Positions 18,136-27,591 of a stretch of 64,000 bases of DNA are shown here, in pieces. Numbering within the stretch: the stretch's first letter is position 1; every line of letters starts with the position of its first letter. A model generated the notes under the pieces. The model saw only the letters and a list, made by a program, of their open reading frames with translations. It was not told the origin of the DNA and made no database searches. Source of the stretch: Natrinema halophilum (GTDB lineage Archaea; Halobacteriota; Halobacteria; Halobacteriales; Natrialbaceae). The position numbers and the translations under genes were made by a program. The stretch covers positions 2,852,001-2,916,000 of the forward strand of contig NZ_CP058601.1 in NCBI RefSeq assembly GCF_013402815.2, read 5' to 3'.

Positions 18136-19272
18136 TCACCAGTCTGTCGTGCCAGGGCTGAGCAAGGTGTCCGGATCGCCGTACTCCGCCGCGACCTCTC
18201 GTACCGTTGGGTCGTTCCGAACCTCATCGAGAAGGTAGAGCGTCCCGTCTTCCATGATCGTCTCACCGTCGACAGTGACGGTGGGGCCTCGGTTCAACGC
18301 GTCGACGTGGGTTGGGTTTGCGTCGACAGGGACGGCCTTGTTCGTCGAGATACCGGTCGCGATGTGGAACGTACCGGCCATCGGGAGCAAGCCTGCAGTT
18401 CCCCGACGATCTGAATCCCACGTACAGTTCGGGTTGAACCCGAACGAGGCCTCGGCGATCATCTTACGCGTCCCCTCTTTCGCGTGACTGTCGAGAGCGG
18501 CCTCGAAGTGATCCGCGACCCTTCCGCCAGTGACTTCGACGAGCGCCCCGTCGTCGATTTGCCACGTCACTGATTCGTCGAGGACACCATACCCATCGAG
18601 AGCGTCGACGACGAACGTCCCCGTTGCGCTATCGAATGGGTGCCATCCGACTTCTCCCGTCGGGAATATCCGCAACAGCTCTCCCCAGGGGGACTCGTCT
18701 GGCCCGAAATGGGGTTGTGCCGCTTGCAGAAGGGAGGGTTTGTCCGGGTGAGTCGCCTCACCGGCACCGATCAGATGTAAGTCAGTTCCCCGGTCGTCCG
18801 TGACGTGAATCTCGCAGTCGTTCCCGAACATCCGTTCTGAGATGGTCCCGGCGACCGTCACGGCGAGTTCGTGGGGCCACTCGAGAACCGGACCCGCGAG
18901 AACGTCGGCCGATGGACTGAACGACATGTGCGAAACGTTTCGGTCCATCATTGCACCGAAGACCGATTTACTCCACTGGAACTGGGCTGCGGAGAGGTAC
19001 GGATGGGAAATGAGGACGTCGCAGTTTCGAATCGCCTGTTCGATCGGGGCAGGAAGCCTGAGGTCCTCCCGCCATTCCTCGAACGAGGGATATTGATGTA
19101 TCGTCACCGACGCGCCCGATTCCCGTGCTGCTGCGGCGATGATCTCCGAGACGACCGGGTCCGCTGGTTCGCTTCGAACCACCGCGACCTCTGTCCCGGG
19201 TCCTATATGGGGTGCCTCGAGTACTTTTGTTCCTACTGTTTGCCAGAGTCGGTTCGTTCGTGCAATACTCAT
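18136..19272 (-). CDS. NicX/aminopeptidase-T (M29)-like metalloenzyme
   Basis: A 378-residue protein of the superfamily joining M29 aminopeptidases and 2,5-dihydroxypyridine 5,6-dioxygenase (NicX). Recognisable parts are the N-terminal alpha/beta domain (AAARESGASVTIHQY, DVLISHPYLSAAQF) and the motif LRIFPTGEVGWHPFDSATG, equivalent to the FPxGEV motif carrying a metal-ligand glutamate. A glutamate in IAEASFGFNPNC and the histidines in GTFHIATG and NPTHVDALN are likely further ligands. It is first in a short operon with the SCP2-like gene. Whether it is a peptidase, a ring-opening dioxygenase or something else cannot be told; its place in a catabolic island favours a catabolic role. Confidence 0.72.
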   Translation of the reverse strand: MSIARTNRLWQTVGTKVLEAPHIGPGTEVAVVRSEPADPVVSEIIAAAARESGASVTIHQYPSFEEWREDLRLPAPIEQAIRNCDVLISHPYLSAAQFQWSKSVFGAMMDRNVSHMSFSPSADVLAGPVLEWPHELAVTVAGTISERMFGNDCEIHVTDDRGTDLHLIGAGEATHPDKPSLLQAAQPHFGPDESPWGELLRIFPTGEVGWHPFDSATGTFVVDALDGYGVLDESVTWQIDDGALVEVTGGRVADHFEAALDSHAKEGTRKMIAEASFGFNPNCTWDSDRRGTAGLLPMAGTFHIATGISTNKAVPVDANPTHVDALNRGPTVTVDGETIMEDGTLYLLDEVRNDPTVREVAAEYGDPDTLLSPGTTDW

Positions 19273-19281
19273 TGCCGATCA

Positions 19282-19297
19282 CAAACACTAGTATTTG
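19282..19297. promoter_or_regulatory. operator-like palindrome before the NicX-like gene
   Basis: CAAACACTAGTATTTG is a 16-base near-palindrome with one mismatched pair, 9 bases before the start at 19272. Its AACACTA half-site equals that of the palindrome in front of the IclR gene. It is a candidate binding site for the same regulator. Confidence 0.45.
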
Positions 19298-20508
19298 ATA
19301 TTCGAACCATAACGCTCGATTTGCGATCGACCTATTTTATTGTTACGAATACGTTGAGGCTGCGTACGCCGGGGACACCGCCGCTTGATACAGTATTCAG
19401 TGGCTGTCCATAGACAGATCTGTCCGGAAAGACAGCTTGTTGAGTTTTATATTACTAAATACGTGGCGAAAGCCTACCGAGCGGTACAAAATACGGTGTT
19501 AACCGCCTCCCTATCCAACTGGTGATAATACGCATCTTATAGTCATTGAACCGATTTACTCACTGCTCGCAGTGCTGCGGCCAGCGAGCACAGGCTGGCC
19601 GCAAATCCGTGAGCGGGCGGTGCAGTGACTTTCACTGTCTACTAGAGGGGGATTACGCTGTAATCGGTGGATGGTATGCTCGTATAGCACGCCTTCCGTA
19701 CCCGAGCATAGTGCTGCCGTCGCCACGTTTCCACGTCGCTCGTTCGTCCTGTTTTCTCGGTTACCGACCGAAAATACTGTATCCACTCGTCTATTTAATC
19801 CGCTGTTCGTACGCCTGCACGCGGTTCTGGATCTGATCGGTCACCGGGTGGGACCGTGCGAGAAATCTCGTGCTCCCGTTCGATCGGTCTTGCGTATCGT
19901 TCACTCTGACTTTTGTGGGCCTGCCGGGTCATCTGTCCACTCCGATTACACCCCTGTATTGGTCCTGCTTGGACCGACAGTGATCGCATCTATCGGATTG
20001 TAACGGATTTGTCGGTCCCGTCTGGTGACCGAGAACGGCGGGCTTCGATGGGCAACCTCTTCCTCGCACTAGCGCCATTCTACGGGGGTGATAGGCGAAA
20101 CCGCGTGCTGGTTGCCGTTTCGCTCAGCAGTCGACAGTTTGAACGGGCCCAGCGCTCACCGTTTTTTGTATAACTAAACAATTGAGTATCATCGTCCAGC
20201 GCCTGAAAATCGTATGAGAGACGGCCGTCGTGGAGTTTGACCTCCAATATCCACATGTGAAAGACTAGTCGATCCACAGTCCGAAACTCGAGCAGTTCGG
20301 TTGCATGCTGGTTTGGATCGCTTCCAATTACACTCGTATGAGTGTAATATCGCGTGCCATGTTGACTGGAATTGAGTCCGGGTCAGTGTTTCCATCGTGG
20401 ATCACGTCTCATTCACATCGCTCCCTGGAGTTTTGTATTACTAAAAACCGTCGCTTGCATGATCGCGGTGATCGGAACCGAATTCGGTAGTCGTCTGACA
20501 GACCATCT
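19298..20508. other. long low-coding stretch with a recurring AT motif
   Basis: About 1.2 kb without a recognisable gene. The motif TTTT(A/G)TAT(T/A)ACTAAA occurs three times (19445-19461, 20164-20179, 20431-20447). An inverted repeat lies at 20327-20348. The sequence just before 20509 may hold the lost N-terminal part of the creatininase relic, but I cannot read it with confidence. Confidence 0.45.
20327..20348. repeat. 9-base inverted repeat with a 4-base spacer
   Basis: ATTACACTC, spacer GTAT, GAGTGTAAT. The arms match perfectly. It lies some 180 bases before the recognisable part of the creatininase relic and may be an old operator; no function is shown. Confidence 0.5.
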
Positions 20509-21105
20509 TGTGATGCGGTCATTGTCCCTGCAATCCGTCTCGGTCATGTCACGGTCATCGTTCGTTTCCAGGGACGGTGTCGCTATCGCTTGAGACGTTT
20601 CTCTACGTGGTCCGCAATAGCGTCCGACTTTTTGCTGGCAGCGAATTCGGGTATGTCGTCTACCTGTCCTCACACGGCGGAAAATTCGCACCGATCCCCA
20701 CGTAGTACCTGAACGTACCCGTGAGATCGATATAGCTGCGGTGATCCCGTTTGCGGATTTCGATCGGTACGTCAATTTCCTCAACCACACTCTCCCACGG
20801 GCAGATATCGACTACGAGGAATAAACCGCCCGCGCCAGTGCATTTGAAACCGCGCTACTGATATCGATCGATCCAGCCCCTGTCAATGAAACCGCGATCG
20901 CTGCTGAGTCGAGTGTCTTGCCTCTTCTGCTCACCCTCTAACCAACGTATTTCAGGTGACCACAGAAGGCGTGCACAGTGGTCCAACTGTCGCGACGCCT
21001 GAAATAGGGACCGCGATTCTCGAAACGGTGGCGGCTGCCTACCCCCACCAGACCGCACACGAGCGTGCGTTTCTTGATCGCCGAACAGTGTTTCAATTGA
21101 AATGA
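20509..21105 (+). pseudogene. decayed creatininase-family amidohydrolase
   Basis: Pieces in several plus-strand frames line up with the creatininase family. CDAVIVPAIRLGHV is followed by FPGTVSLSLETFLYVVRNSV and FGYVVYLSSHGGKFAPIPT (the metal-binding NGHGGN-like region). EIDIAAVIPFADFD comes next, then ASAFETALLISIDPAPVNET (the HAGxxET-like region). The end is GVHSGPTVATPEIGTAILET, running on to a TGA at 21103-21105. Stops and frameshifts interrupt it at least four times and the N-terminus is missing. Creatininase-family enzymes hydrolyse cyclic amides and related rings, so the gene could once have belonged to the catabolic island upstream. Confidence 0.75.
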
Positions 21106-22259
21106 CGTTCGGACTCAGCGTCCTCTCACGTCCCGGCTAATCTACTCACCCGACGATCACGGCTAGAATGGCGACCCTTGAGTCGTTGAACCGAGTGACG
21201 CACTATTCCACTACCGCGACGAACAGATTTCCGCTCGTCACGCGTTCGCGAGTGAATGGTTCAGTGGCGGGTATTACATCGTGACTTTGGGTATCTCACC
21301 TCTCAAATTCACATGTGCTGATGCTGAACTGTATCTAGGTCTAAATGTCTATATAGTTTATTATCTATATATTTATTTCACTGGTAGTGGTCTATTTAAC
21401 GGATGAGACACGATTCCTTTGAGAAGAATATATAGCTTGCAGAGAGGCGAACCGGACAGATGCAATCGAAACCGATTGAGGCTGTTCTTTTCACGGATCA
21501 TGGGTATTTTCCTTCGTAAATATTCGGTTCGACAATAGGGTTTGTTGTGCGCAATACGATGTGTATGGTTAGCATCGCCCCCATAGTATAGCCGACATCC
21601 CCTTTGGAATCAGCGGCTTTGCCGGGATTTGAGTCGACAGCAATCGCCATAGCAACGGTAACACGGATCGAGAGATGGATTCCCGAAATCCCCGTACCTA
21701 ATTTCTATGTAGGCTTCGCATTTCCTATGGCACCCTATAAGAAAACAGTATAACAGTTTAATATCGATTTGGATTAGAAAGCCATACCTGTCGAACGAAA
21801 ATCACACTTGAAGAGTGTCGGAGACACGAAAGCGCTAACCAAGACGACTTTAAAACGAGTCGCACGCGAAAGAGCAGGGTAAACGCTGAGAAGACGGGTG
21901 CAAGTGTCTACACGAATCCCCTTCGATTGAAACTCTTTACAACACACAATCGTCAGAGAGTTTCGTCCGCCTTCTGTGCATCTTCGATTGATAGACTGCG
22001 GTTTGATTCCGTAAAACGCCAGGCCGGAAGACCTTGCTGAGATGTGGCCGACAATTCATCCATCCAATAGCGTCACCTGGGGGGTCTTCTGCGTTCACTC
22101 TGGGAGACAATTTCCCCACAGCGTCTTGTCACGATCACAACGGCTACAACCTGGCATCGGTCGTCTTGAGTCACACGCGACTGGGGGCGTCTGACCTTCA
22201 TTACAGGGCGAAACCGGGTTCGAGGTTTCGGCTTCCAGACTCGAGTCCCTGGGGGGATC
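21106..22259. other. long low-coding, partly AT-rich stretch
   Basis: No intact gene. The part at 21340-21430 is very AT-rich with repeated TATA-like words. A 66-codon minus-strand frame at 21498-21698 looks protein-like (separate entry). The rest, including 21770-22250, has no recognised coding or RNA signal. Confidence 0.45.
21498..21698 (-). other. protein-like open frame of unknown origin
   Basis: On the minus strand the frame reads GTGISGIHLSIRVTVAMAIA, then VDSNPGKAADSKGDVGYTMG and AMLTIHIVLR, ending GKYP at a TGA. The composition resembles a real membrane-associated protein more than random sequence, but no convincing start or promoter is visible. I do not recognise it. It may be a fragment of a decayed transporter or enzyme. 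Confidence 0.2.
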
Positions 22260-22766
22260 TCAAGGGGTGATCGGAACGACGTTTTCGGCTGACCACTCAT
22301 TGGTCACGAGCGCATGCACGACCACGAGGACGACGACGACGAACACGATGAGTGCTCCATCGACCAGCGACGACAGCAACCCGAGTGAGACAATCAACGT
22401 CGTCGCGCAAGCAGGCGGATGGCTCGTTTCGGTCGCGAGCATTCCGCCTGACGTGAGCGTAACGGCGAGTACACCACTGGCGACGAGACGCAACTGTGAG
22501 GCTGCGAGCATCGGCGCACTCGTGGTCACCTCGAGCCCTGGCGCGATGGTGTGGTACGCTATCAACCCGGCGACGACACCGATGAAGTGTCCGCCGACGA
22601 TTCTTCGCGGACTGGTAACTTCGGCGTTCCCAACAGTTGCTAACAGAAAGGCAGAGGGTCCGAGACTCGGGAAAAGCAGGGTCCGCCCGGTCACCCAGGC
22701 AAGTAATCCGGGGACCGCGAGCAGCACGCCGACGTACAGCGTCGAAACCGTTGCTCCCTCTCTCAT
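22260..22766 (-). CDS. HPP-family membrane protein
   Basis: A 168-residue integral membrane protein with four to five hydrophobic segments. The family-defining motif is HPPACATTLIVSLGLL, and LLFPSLGPSAFLLA near the N-terminus is also typical. HPP proteins are membrane proteins of mostly unknown role; some plant and bacterial members transport nitrite. It is a lone gene, divergent from the sugar ABC cluster. Confidence 0.85.
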   Translation of the reverse strand: MREGATVSTLYVGVLLAVPGLLAWVTGRTLLFPSLGPSAFLLATVGNAEVTSPRRIVGGHFIGVVAGLIAYHTIAPGLEVTTSAPMLAASQLRLVASGVLAVTLTSGGMLATETSHPPACATTLIVSLGLLSSLVDGALIVFVVVVLVVVHALVTNEWSAENVVPITP

Positions 22767-22970
22767 ATCCGCCGCTTTGTCAGCACGGACTCATATACTG
22801 CTCGTTGCGAAAATTTGTGCACCCGAAGTCGGACGACAGCTCTGATAATCGAACGAATCGTTCCGAAAGCGTCGGGATCGGTTTTCGTCATACGGTCCGA
22901 TATCCCGTCTCATCAGCCCTTCAGGCTGACAATCATATCTTTTACTCGACGAAGAATTAACACGCAAAAC

Positions 22971-22992
22971 TTTATTACCAGTCGATAAGGAG
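22971..22992 (+). promoter_or_regulatory. TATA-like element and Shine-Dalgarno before the sugar ABC operon
   Basis: TTTATTA at 22971-22977 is TATA-like, and AAGGAG at 22987-22992 ends 9 bases before the ATG at 23002. A leader with Shine-Dalgarno would need transcription to start further upstream, for example from the AT-rich patch near 22931-22945. If 22971 is the real TATA box, the transcript would be nearly leaderless. Confidence 0.5.
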
Positions 22993-23001
22993 TATTGTAT
23001 C

Positions 23002-24354
23002 ATGTCGAACCAAGACATGACAAAAACGAAAAATACCGAGAATAAAACGCTCCACCGGCGTCGTGTTCTCGGCGCGGTGGGTGCCACAGGGGGGCTGGCG
23101 CTCGCCGGCTGCCTCGGTGGCGGAGGATCAAAAGCTGAGTCGCTCGACGAGGTGATCGACGGAGACCTCGAGGAAAGCGAGTACGAACCACTCGAGATCG
23201 GTCACTGGTGGACCGCAGGTGGTGAAAAGGACGCATTCGAGGCTCTCAGGTCGGGATTCGAAGAGAAACACCCCGACATCGACGTGAAATCGCAGGAATC
23301 TCCTGGTGGTGGCGGAAGCGCACTCGAAACGGACGTTCGAAGCCAGTTCGTCGACAACAATCCGCCGAGTACGTTCCAGATCTGGCCTGGGCAGGCCCTG
23401 ACAACGTATACGCAAGACGACTGGTTGTTCGACATCGGCGAACACGTCTGGAAGAGCGATATGCAGGACGCCTACCTTTCGGGCCCCAAGGAGCAGGCTC
23501 AGATCGACGGGACCTACTATGCGGTTCCACTCAATATCCACCGGCTCAACAACGTTTTCTACAACGTCTCGGTGCTCGAGGATGCGGGCGTCGACCCGAA
23601 CTCCCTCGAAAGCCCCGGCGACTTCGTCGATTCGCTTGCGACCATCGGAGACGCCGGTTACACCGGCTTCGCACAGTCGAGTAACGATACGTTCATGCTG
23701 GTTCAGTTGTGGGCGATGACGTTGCTCGGGGAGGGCGGCGCTGAAACCTACGATTCGGTTATCAGTGGAAACGTCTCCGATAACGAAGACACCGTTCGCA
23801 GCTCGCTCGAACGGGTCGTGGAGTTCTCGGAGTACTTCCCCGACGACGCAAGTTCCGTCGCGTGGGACGAGGCCAACGGCGACGTGATCGCCGGTGACGC
23901 TGCGTTCCACCACAACGGCGATTGGGCCGCCGGTGAATATCTCAGCGAGGACGGATTCGACTACGAAGAAGACTGGGACTACATTCCGTTCCCGGGAACG
24001 GCGGGGATGTACGCGTTGAACATGGATTCGTTCGTCTTTCCGAAGAGCAATCCGTCACCGAACGCGACGCTTGCGTTCCTCAGGTACGTCGGAACGCCGG
24101 ACGCCCAACGGCGGTTCAACGAGAAAAAAGGGTCGATACCGCCGCGGACCGACGTCGATACCGAGGAGTACACCGACTTCCACAAGCGCCAGATCGAGCA
24201 GTTCCAGTCGTCCGATACCCAGCCACCGTCGATGGCACACGGACTGGCGTTGTCGCCCGGGAAGCAATCGGACGTCGAACGGGTCATGACATCGATGGCC
24301 GAACAATGGGATGCAGACAAGGCGTACGACGGCATCGTCGATGCACTCGAATAA
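23002..24354 (+). CDS. sugar ABC transporter substrate-binding lipoprotein
   Basis: A 450-residue extracellular sugar-binding protein of the carbohydrate-uptake-1 (MalE-like) type. The N-terminus has a Tat motif (HRRRVLGAVGATGG) and a lipobox, LAGC, with C37 as the lipidation site followed by a glycine-rich linker. Mature features include IGHWWTAGGEKDAFEAL at the first strand, NPPSTFQIWPGQAL and a C-terminal RYVGTPDAQRRFNEKKGSIP. The resemblance is strongest to haloarchaeal and thermophile glucose-binding proteins. It is first in a four-gene importer operon. Glucose is the likely but unproven substrate. Confidence 0.92.
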   Translation: MSNQDMTKTKNTENKTLHRRRVLGAVGATGGLALAGCLGGGGSKAESLDEVIDGDLEESEYEPLEIGHWWTAGGEKDAFEALRSGFEEKHPDIDVKSQESPGGGGSALETDVRSQFVDNNPPSTFQIWPGQALTTYTQDDWLFDIGEHVWKSDMQDAYLSGPKEQAQIDGTYYAVPLNIHRLNNVFYNVSVLEDAGVDPNSLESPGDFVDSLATIGDAGYTGFAQSSNDTFMLVQLWAMTLLGEGGAETYDSVISGNVSDNEDTVRSSLERVVEFSEYFPDDASSVAWDEANGDVIAGDAAFHHNGDWAAGEYLSEDGFDYEEDWDYIPFPGTAGMYALNMDSFVFPKSNPSPNATLAFLRYVGTPDAQRRFNEKKGSIPPRTDVDTEEYTDFHKRQIEQFQSSDTQPPSMAHGLALSPGKQSDVERVMTSMAEQWDADKAYDGIVDALE

Positions 24355-24384
24355 TATGGATCATCGAAACGGCACTTCGTATCC

Positions 24385-25428
24385 ATGATCGCGCGACTCG
24401 TGCGCTATCTTCGACAGTCCGGTGATTCGGCCGCGGACTCGTCTCGACCCTTGCGATCCGATGGCGGAGTCGATACCACGGAGTCCGGTCTCGGCCGACC
24501 GGACGAGACCGATCCCGGACCGTCGGCGTCGACAGTCGAGTCCCTCCACCGAAACGAGTTCGTGCGGTCGCTTCCGTTTTGGCTCCCCGGATTCCTTCTG
24601 GTAGCCGCGTTCGTATACGGCGCGATCGGGTGGAATTTCCTGATCTCGCTGACCGACTGGTCCGGATTCGGATCGCCGAACTATGCAACCGTTTCGTTCG
24701 ATACGTACGTTCAACTCTTCCGGGACAGCGTGTTCCAGAACGCATTGTGGAACACGTTCGTGTTGATGGTATCGTTTACCGTCGTCGCGCTCGCAGTCGG
24801 GCTTTTCCTGGCAATCCTGATGGATCAAGAGATTCGCTTCGGCAACGGATTTCGGACGATTTACCTGTTGCCGATGAGCCTCTCGTTCGTCGTCACCGCC
24901 ATTTTCTGGAAGTGGATGTACAACGCTCAAGACGGCGTCATCAACGTGGCGCTTCAGGCGGTCGGGCTCGGTGCGATCGCTCCCAACTGGTTGGGCGATC
25001 CTCGCTTCAAGCTCTGGGCGGTCGTCATCGCGCTCATCTGGCAGTTCAGTGGCTACTGCATGATCGTCTACCTGGCAGCGCTGCGAGCTATTCCCGACGA
25101 CCATTACGAGGCGGCCCGCGTCGACGGTGCGTCCACCGTTCGACTCTACCGGCGCGTGATTATTCCGCAACTTCGCGCGGCGACGATGGGCGCGACGGTC
25201 GTGATCATGGTGTTCGCGCTGAAAGCGTTCGACTTCATCTACGTGATTTACGGCGGGGAACAACCGGGCCCATCGGCCGACATTCTCGGCATCATGATGT
25301 ATCGCGAAGCGTTCTCCGGTAGTTCGGAGTGGGCGTACGGATCGGCGATCGCGATGGTGCTGTTCGTCCTTGCACTCGTCGTGATCGCTCCCTATGCCTT
25401 CGCGCAGTATCGACGAGGTGACCTATGA
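24385..25428 (+). CDS. sugar ABC transporter permease (MalF-type)
   Basis: A 347-residue inner-membrane permease. An N-terminal hydrophilic extension of about 60 residues precedes six transmembrane segments. The EAA loop that contacts the ATPase is EAARVDGASTVRLYRRVIIP. Its stop overlaps the start of the next permease by four bases (ATGA), so the two are translationally coupled. It pairs with the MalG-type permease downstream. Confidence 0.93.
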   Translation: MIARLVRYLRQSGDSAADSSRPLRSDGGVDTTESGLGRPDETDPGPSASTVESLHRNEFVRSLPFWLPGFLLVAAFVYGAIGWNFLISLTDWSGFGSPNYATVSFDTYVQLFRDSVFQNALWNTFVLMVSFTVVALAVGLFLAILMDQEIRFGNGFRTIYLLPMSLSFVVTAIFWKWMYNAQDGVINVALQAVGLGAIAPNWLGDPRFKLWAVVIALIWQFSGYCMIVYLAALRAIPDDHYEAARVDGASTVRLYRRVIIPQLRAATMGATVVIMVFALKAFDFIYVIYGGEQPGPSADILGIMMYREAFSGSSEWAYGSAIAMVLFVLALVVIAPYAFAQYRRGDL

Positions 25429-26336
25429 GCAACGCACAACCACACTCAGCACAGGAAACGACCGAATCGCGGCTCGAACGACTGAACTATCGGCGTGTTG
25501 GCCTTTACGTCGTGCTGACCGTGATCGCCGTCCTCTTTCTCATTCCCTTACATAGCGGATTGATGGCATCGCTCAAGGACGGCAACGCGTTCGCAACGAC
25601 GCTACCGTTCGCCCCCCCGACGCCCGACGTTGCGACGCTCGATCCGTGGTCGACCGCGTTCTCGCGGCTCGGTCGATCGATGCTCAACAGCGCCGCAGTT
25701 GCCATCCCGGCAACGGTCCTTTCGGCACTGTTCGGAAGTATGACGGCGTTCGGGCTCACGAAGATCGAGTGGCGCGGACAAATCGCCATCGTCGCGCTGA
25801 TACTGGCGGCGATTTTCATCCCGTATCAGGCGGTCCTCGTTCCGTTGAAACAGGGCTGGTCGATGGTCGGACTCGAGCATACGCTCGCGTTGATTCCAGT
25901 CATCGGCGACACGTTGGCGGCACGAACCAGCCTGTTCGAACTGACGATCACTCACGCGGCCTACGGGATTCCGATCTGTACGATCCTCTTTCGGTCGTAC
26001 TATCAGAAACTCAACGACGAGATACTCGAGGCGGCGCGACTGGACGGGGCACCGGAACGGCGGGTCTACCGCCGGATCGTCCTGCCGCTTTCCGTTCCCA
26101 TGTTCGCGGTGACCCTGATCTATCAGTTCACGCAGATCTGGAACGAATTCCTGATCGCGCTCGTCATCCAGGACTCGTCGAAGAACTACGTGGTGACGAT
26201 GCAGTTGAACGCGCTCGCCGGGTCGATGCAGAGCATGTACAACGTCCAGATGGCCGGCGCGTTCATCGCGGCACTGCCGACGCTGCTTGTTTACATCGCG
26301 TTCGGAGAACAGTTCGCGAAAGGTGCAACGGTATGA
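25425..26336 (+). CDS. sugar ABC transporter permease (MalG-type)
   Basis: A 303-residue permease with six transmembrane segments. The EAA loop is EAARLDGAPERRVYRRIVLP. The end, with MYNVQMAGAFIAALPTLLVY then IAFGEQF, is the typical MalG-type last helix. It overlaps the preceding permease by four bases and lies 19 bases before the ATPase gene. Confidence 0.93.
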   Translation: MSNAQPHSAQETTESRLERLNYRRVGLYVVLTVIAVLFLIPLHSGLMASLKDGNAFATTLPFAPPTPDVATLDPWSTAFSRLGRSMLNSAAVAIPATVLSALFGSMTAFGLTKIEWRGQIAIVALILAAIFIPYQAVLVPLKQGWSMVGLEHTLALIPVIGDTLAARTSLFELTITHAAYGIPICTILFRSYYQKLNDEILEAARLDGAPERRVYRRIVLPLSVPMFAVTLIYQFTQIWNEFLIALVIQDSSKNYVVTMQLNALAGSMQSMYNVQMAGAFIAALPTLLVYIAFGEQFAKGATV

Positions 26337-26355
26337 GTTTCGAGAATTACGATAG

Positions 26356-27504
26356 ATGACAGGAGTAACGATCGACAGCGTAACGAAGACGTTTCAGGAC
26401 AGCAACGGCGAAATTGTCGCAGTTGACGACGTAACGATTGATATCGAGGACGGAGAATTCCTCGTCCTCGTCGGTCCGTCGGGGTGTGGAAAATCGACGA
26501 CTCTGCGGATGGTCGCCGGACTCGAGACGGTAACGGACGGGTCGATCAAACTCGACGGTCAATCGATCGAGCACCGACAGCCGAAGGACAGAAACGTCGC
26601 GATGGTGTTCCAGTCCTACGCGCTGTACCCGCATATGACCGTACGAGAGAACATGCGCTTCGGACTCGAGGAATCGACGGACCTCTCCGACGAGGAGATG
26701 GACAGTCGCGTCGAAGAGAGTGCGGAGATGATGGGAATCGGAGACTTGCTCGACCGAAAGCCGAGCGATCTCTCCGGCGGTCAACAACAGCGCGTCGCGC
26801 TCGGACGGGCGATCGTCCGCGACCCCGAGGTCTTTCTGATGGACGAACCGCTGTCGAATCTGGACGCCAAACTACGCTCGCAGATGCGGACCGAACTCCA
26901 GCGAATCCAACAGGAACTCGGCGTGACGACTATCTACGTCACTCACGATCAGACCGAAGCGATGACGATGTCGGATCGAATCGCCGTCCTCAACGAGGGG
27001 CGGTTGATGCAGGTCGGAACCCCGCTGGAGTGTTATCATCGACCGGCGAACCGCTTCGTCGCCGATTTCATTGGCGAACCCTCGATGAATTTCCTCGACG
27101 TGGAACGACGGGGCGATGACGCGCTCGTGACGTCGGACGATGGATTCACGTATCCCCTCTCATCGGCCGTTGCAGGTGATCTTGGGGATGCAACAGATCT
27201 CGTTCTCGGGGTCCGACCCGAAGACCTTGTGGTCGGAGGCGGACAGACGGCCGATAAACACACGCTGTCGGCGACCATCGACGTCGTCGAGCCGATGGGC
27301 GACGACAACGTCGTCTACTTGCAACTCGCAGCGGCGGACGTCTCGCTCGTCGCGACCGTCGACGGGATGCGTCGACTCGAGAGCGGCGAATCGGTGACGG
27401 TCGGCCTTCCCGAGGACGCGATTCACGTCTTCGATCGGACGTCCGGTGACGCACTGCACAACCGCCGCCTCGAGACGGTCGAAGTAGATCAGCCGATCCA
27501 GTGA
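26356..27504 (+). CDS. sugar ABC transporter ATPase (MalK/UgpC-type)
   Basis: A 382-residue cytoplasmic ATPase that powers the importer. It has Walker A GPSGCGKST (about 38-46), Q-loop VFQSYALYPHM, signature LSGGQQQRVALGRA, Walker B VFLMDEPLSNLDAKLR and the switch histidine in YVTHDQTEAM. A C-terminal TOBE-like regulatory domain follows (about 240-382, with LGVRPEDL). It is last in the operon of binding protein, two permeases and ATPase. Confidence 0.95.
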   Translation: MTGVTIDSVTKTFQDSNGEIVAVDDVTIDIEDGEFLVLVGPSGCGKSTTLRMVAGLETVTDGSIKLDGQSIEHRQPKDRNVAMVFQSYALYPHMTVRENMRFGLEESTDLSDEEMDSRVEESAEMMGIGDLLDRKPSDLSGGQQQRVALGRAIVRDPEVFLMDEPLSNLDAKLRSQMRTELQRIQQELGVTTIYVTHDQTEAMTMSDRIAVLNEGRLMQVGTPLECYHRPANRFVADFIGEPSMNFLDVERRGDDALVTSDDGFTYPLSSAVAGDLGDATDLVLGVRPEDLVVGGGQTADKHTLSATIDVVEPMGDDNVVYLQLAAADVSLVATVDGMRRLESGESVTVGLPEDAIHVFDRTSGDALHNRRLETVEVDQPIQ

Positions 27505-27591
27505 GGTGGCACCTCCCTGAAACGGACAGCGCTGGCGGTTCGTCTCGGCTGTGTCGAGCGAGCCGAAAACGTAACGCATCTCCGCTCGAGA

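Noticed and set aside
21770-22250. Possible structured RNA in the gene-poor stretch
   Set aside because: Short complementary pieces exist, but no stable overall fold or known RNA motif could be recognised by eye.
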